56,736 nucleotides of DNA from Paraglomus occultum (lineage: Eukaryota; Glomeromycota; Glomeromycetes; Paraglomerales; Paraglomeraceae). A model generated the notes under the pieces. That model saw only the letters and a list, made by a program, of their open reading frames with translations, made no database searches and was not told the DNA's origin. The stretch lies in the NCBI GenBank assembly GCA_910592205.1, contig CAJVPJ010000049.1:1-56736 (forward strand), read 5' to 3'. Each line of letters starts with the position of its first letter. Within the stretch, counting starts at the first letter, position 1. Of this stretch, positions 55,076-56,736 are shown piece by piece. The translations under genes were made by a program, and so were the position numbers.

Positions 55076-56736
55076 TTACTTGTAATCCTTATCCACTAGA
55101 ACGTATGTGTCGGACAGACTATTCGCTCCCAGCATCCTCACAAAGTTTTTATTATGAGTGACAATTATGAGCTGGAAATTTGGGCGCTCGTAACGACGAT
55201 CCCTGATGATGCTTAATAAAAGAAAACAATCCGTCTTTAGCCTAATCTCTGATATAAAAAGACTTGATTCGATGTACTATATCAAATACATACGTCCCGA
55301 GACTCATTGCTAGACTTTCGGTATTTTCAACATCAAGGTTTGCTGTCGGTTCATCGAGAACCAGCGCTCCACAGTGTCCTGCAAAGGCTTCGGCGAGTGC
55401 CAATCGTATGATAATTGAAGCTAGTGCCCTTTGTCCGGCACTACTGCCTTCCTTCATACTGATTTCGACAGAACCCTTCACTTTTGATACCTGCAAAATT
55501 CATCTACAAAATGAATAAAGATTATACTGAACGCAGATGGTGTATATTGATTACGTACTCTGTAATTAAATGAGCGCGCCGCTTTCCCCTCAGCGTCTGC
55601 CTTTATCGCAATAAAGTCGATGTCTGCGAAAATAAATGCAAAAAAGAAATATAACTTTTTTGATACAAATACCGCTCGCATCTGTTATTTGATATTCTTC
55701 TCACCGTCGCCTCTGTAAGTTTTCCTCCACAAGTCAGCAATGACTTTATTTATTCGGTCCATTTGTTTGGCGTGCGCAGTCAATAACCCTCTAGGAAAAC
55801 GATCAAGTAGTCAGTATGATATCAAAGCTTTACATTATAAAAATGTTACCAGAAAGTATATTTACGTTTCTAATTCTGTCTTTAATCTCTTCAAGTCGTC
55901 AAGTCTCGTCTTAATAATCTATATTGGCGGTTGAGTAATATCTTTATTGGCACGTATTCGTAAAATACAAAGGAATAAGATTCATTGCAACTCGCTTGAC
56001 ATACAATGTCTTCAATTTTGGCCGCCTTATAGTTTTCAGCAGTATTCATATATCTATCCCTGATATCATTTTGAGCCTGAGCTATGTTCTCCTTGATTGT
56101 TTGTAATCTCCCCGCATTTTTTGAACGCTAGTAGTAGAAGGATAAATCCATATATTCAGTTATGAATGTATATGGTAAGATATAGTAGTGTCAATTCTGC
56201 TTTTACCTCCTTCATATAGTTATCCCGGACGGTTTTTAAATCTCTATACGGATCGGCACTATCTCCGAATTGATTGCAAATCTCATTGCGGATACCAGCA
56301 ATTTGATTATTGATCGTTTCCAAGTCGCGTAGAGTTCTTCTAAGTTCAATGTTCCTTTCTACGTTGATCTTGTGCTTGGAAACCTCTACAAACTGGCTCT
56401 CAAAAAAGTCAATTTCATGCTGAACAGCCCGTTCGTTGGCCGACTTCTGCTCGGAATGTAATTGGACATCTTTAATTCCTGTTTTCAGTTCTTCCATTTG
56501 CTGTTCATCGTTCTCATGTTGAAAACTATAAATTTGTAGCGTTGATTAACTGTATTCGTCGCCGAATGTGTAATATCTTAGAAATTATAAAGCATACTTT
56601 ACCGTTCGTATTCATGCTCCGCAGCAGTAAGCTTTTCCAAACAAGTACTTATTTGCTGAAGCATTTTATTGTAATTTTCTTCCTTTGACTTCGTTTTCTC
56701 TCTAAAAGCGTTTGCCTCTTGATTTAATTTCCTTTC
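55076..56736 (-). CDS. RAD50: RAD50, 3' part (start outside the window)
   Basis: The C-terminal half-coil and ATPase lobe of the SMC-like repair protein RAD50. Reading on the minus strand from the right edge: a coiled coil ([20 protein letters not shown], then [20 protein letters not shown]), then [36 protein letters not shown], the ABC signature [20 protein letters not shown], Walker [13 protein letters not shown], and the H-loop region [18 protein letters not shown], ending VLVDKDYK before TAA at 55076-55078. Several introns of roughly 60-90 bp interrupt it. RAD50 works with MRE11 and NBS1/XRS2 in double-strand-break sensing and end processing. The signature reads EGSSAGQ where many members have GRCSAGQ; the essential SAGQ is kept. 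The Walker A, zinc hook and first half-coil lie beyond the window. Confidence 0.9.

Noticed and set aside
38044-56736. A DNA-repair gene cluster (FIRRM-like plus RAD50)
   Set aside because: Thirteen kilobases and four unrelated genes separate them; gene order by chance is the simpler view.
1-56736. tRNA, rRNA or CRISPR arrays
   Set aside because: I looked for T-loop GGTTCGA-type motifs, rRNA-like conserved blocks and regularly spaced repeats and found none convincing; a tRNAscan/Infernal run would be decisive.

Overview
The window looks like a piece of a fungal nuclear chromosome, most likely from an early-diverging, AT-rich, transposon-laden fungus (Mucoromycota/Glomeromycotina would fit; this is inference). 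The grounds are short spliceosomal introns (about 64-119 bp, GTAAGT-like donors, a TACTAAC branch site in one), a Zn2Cys6 transcription factor, a KRE9/KNH-type GPI cell-wall protein, sparse genes, and long AT-rich gaps with Tc1-like relics and MITEs. Housekeeping genes such as TRM6, WDR89 and RAD50 show it is eukaryotic and chromosomal. I see no rRNA, tRNA or CRISPR array.

Layout. 1-14.8 kb is a gene desert of decayed mobile DNA: a broken Tc1 transposase at the left edge; a Tc1-like element with both inverted ends and TA target sites at 1545-3237; decayed coding fragments at 5.2-6.8 kb; and two small inverted-repeat families, each with another copy. At 14.8-16.1 kb is a two-exon Zn2Cys6 regulator. 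16.2-21 kb has only weak small ORFs. At 21.0-22.6 kb (minus) is a BTB/POZ protein. At 25.3-30.3 kb (minus) is the most striking gene: four exons that I could join in frame into a 1591-residue fusion of FAD oxidoreductase, fatty-acyl-AMP ligase (FAAL), two acyl carrier domains and a thioesterase. It lies in DNA clearly richer in G+C than its flanks. 30.3-36.5 kb is again gene-poor, with an intact TA-flanked MITE at 35608-35792.

From 36.5 kb the window becomes gene-dense: GPI-anchored KRE9-like protein (minus), a FIRRM/C1orf112-type (DUF4487) recombination regulator (minus), an O-fucosyltransferase-like Golgi enzyme (plus), WDR89 (plus), TRM6/GCD10 (minus), a large WD40 protein with a disordered acidic N-terminal half (plus), and the 3' part of RAD50 (minus, running off the right edge).

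The fusion enzyme carries activation, two carriers, release and a redox domain in one chain, so it could make a modified fatty acyl product without partners; the product cannot be read from sequence. FIRRM and RAD50 both act in recombinational repair, but 13 kb and several unrelated genes separate them, so I do not treat them as a cluster. TRM6 and the large WD40 gene are divergent from a 654-bp gap; FIRRM and the fucosyltransferase are divergent from a 1.1-kb gap; WDR89/TRM6 and the WD40 gene/RAD50 are convergent pairs.
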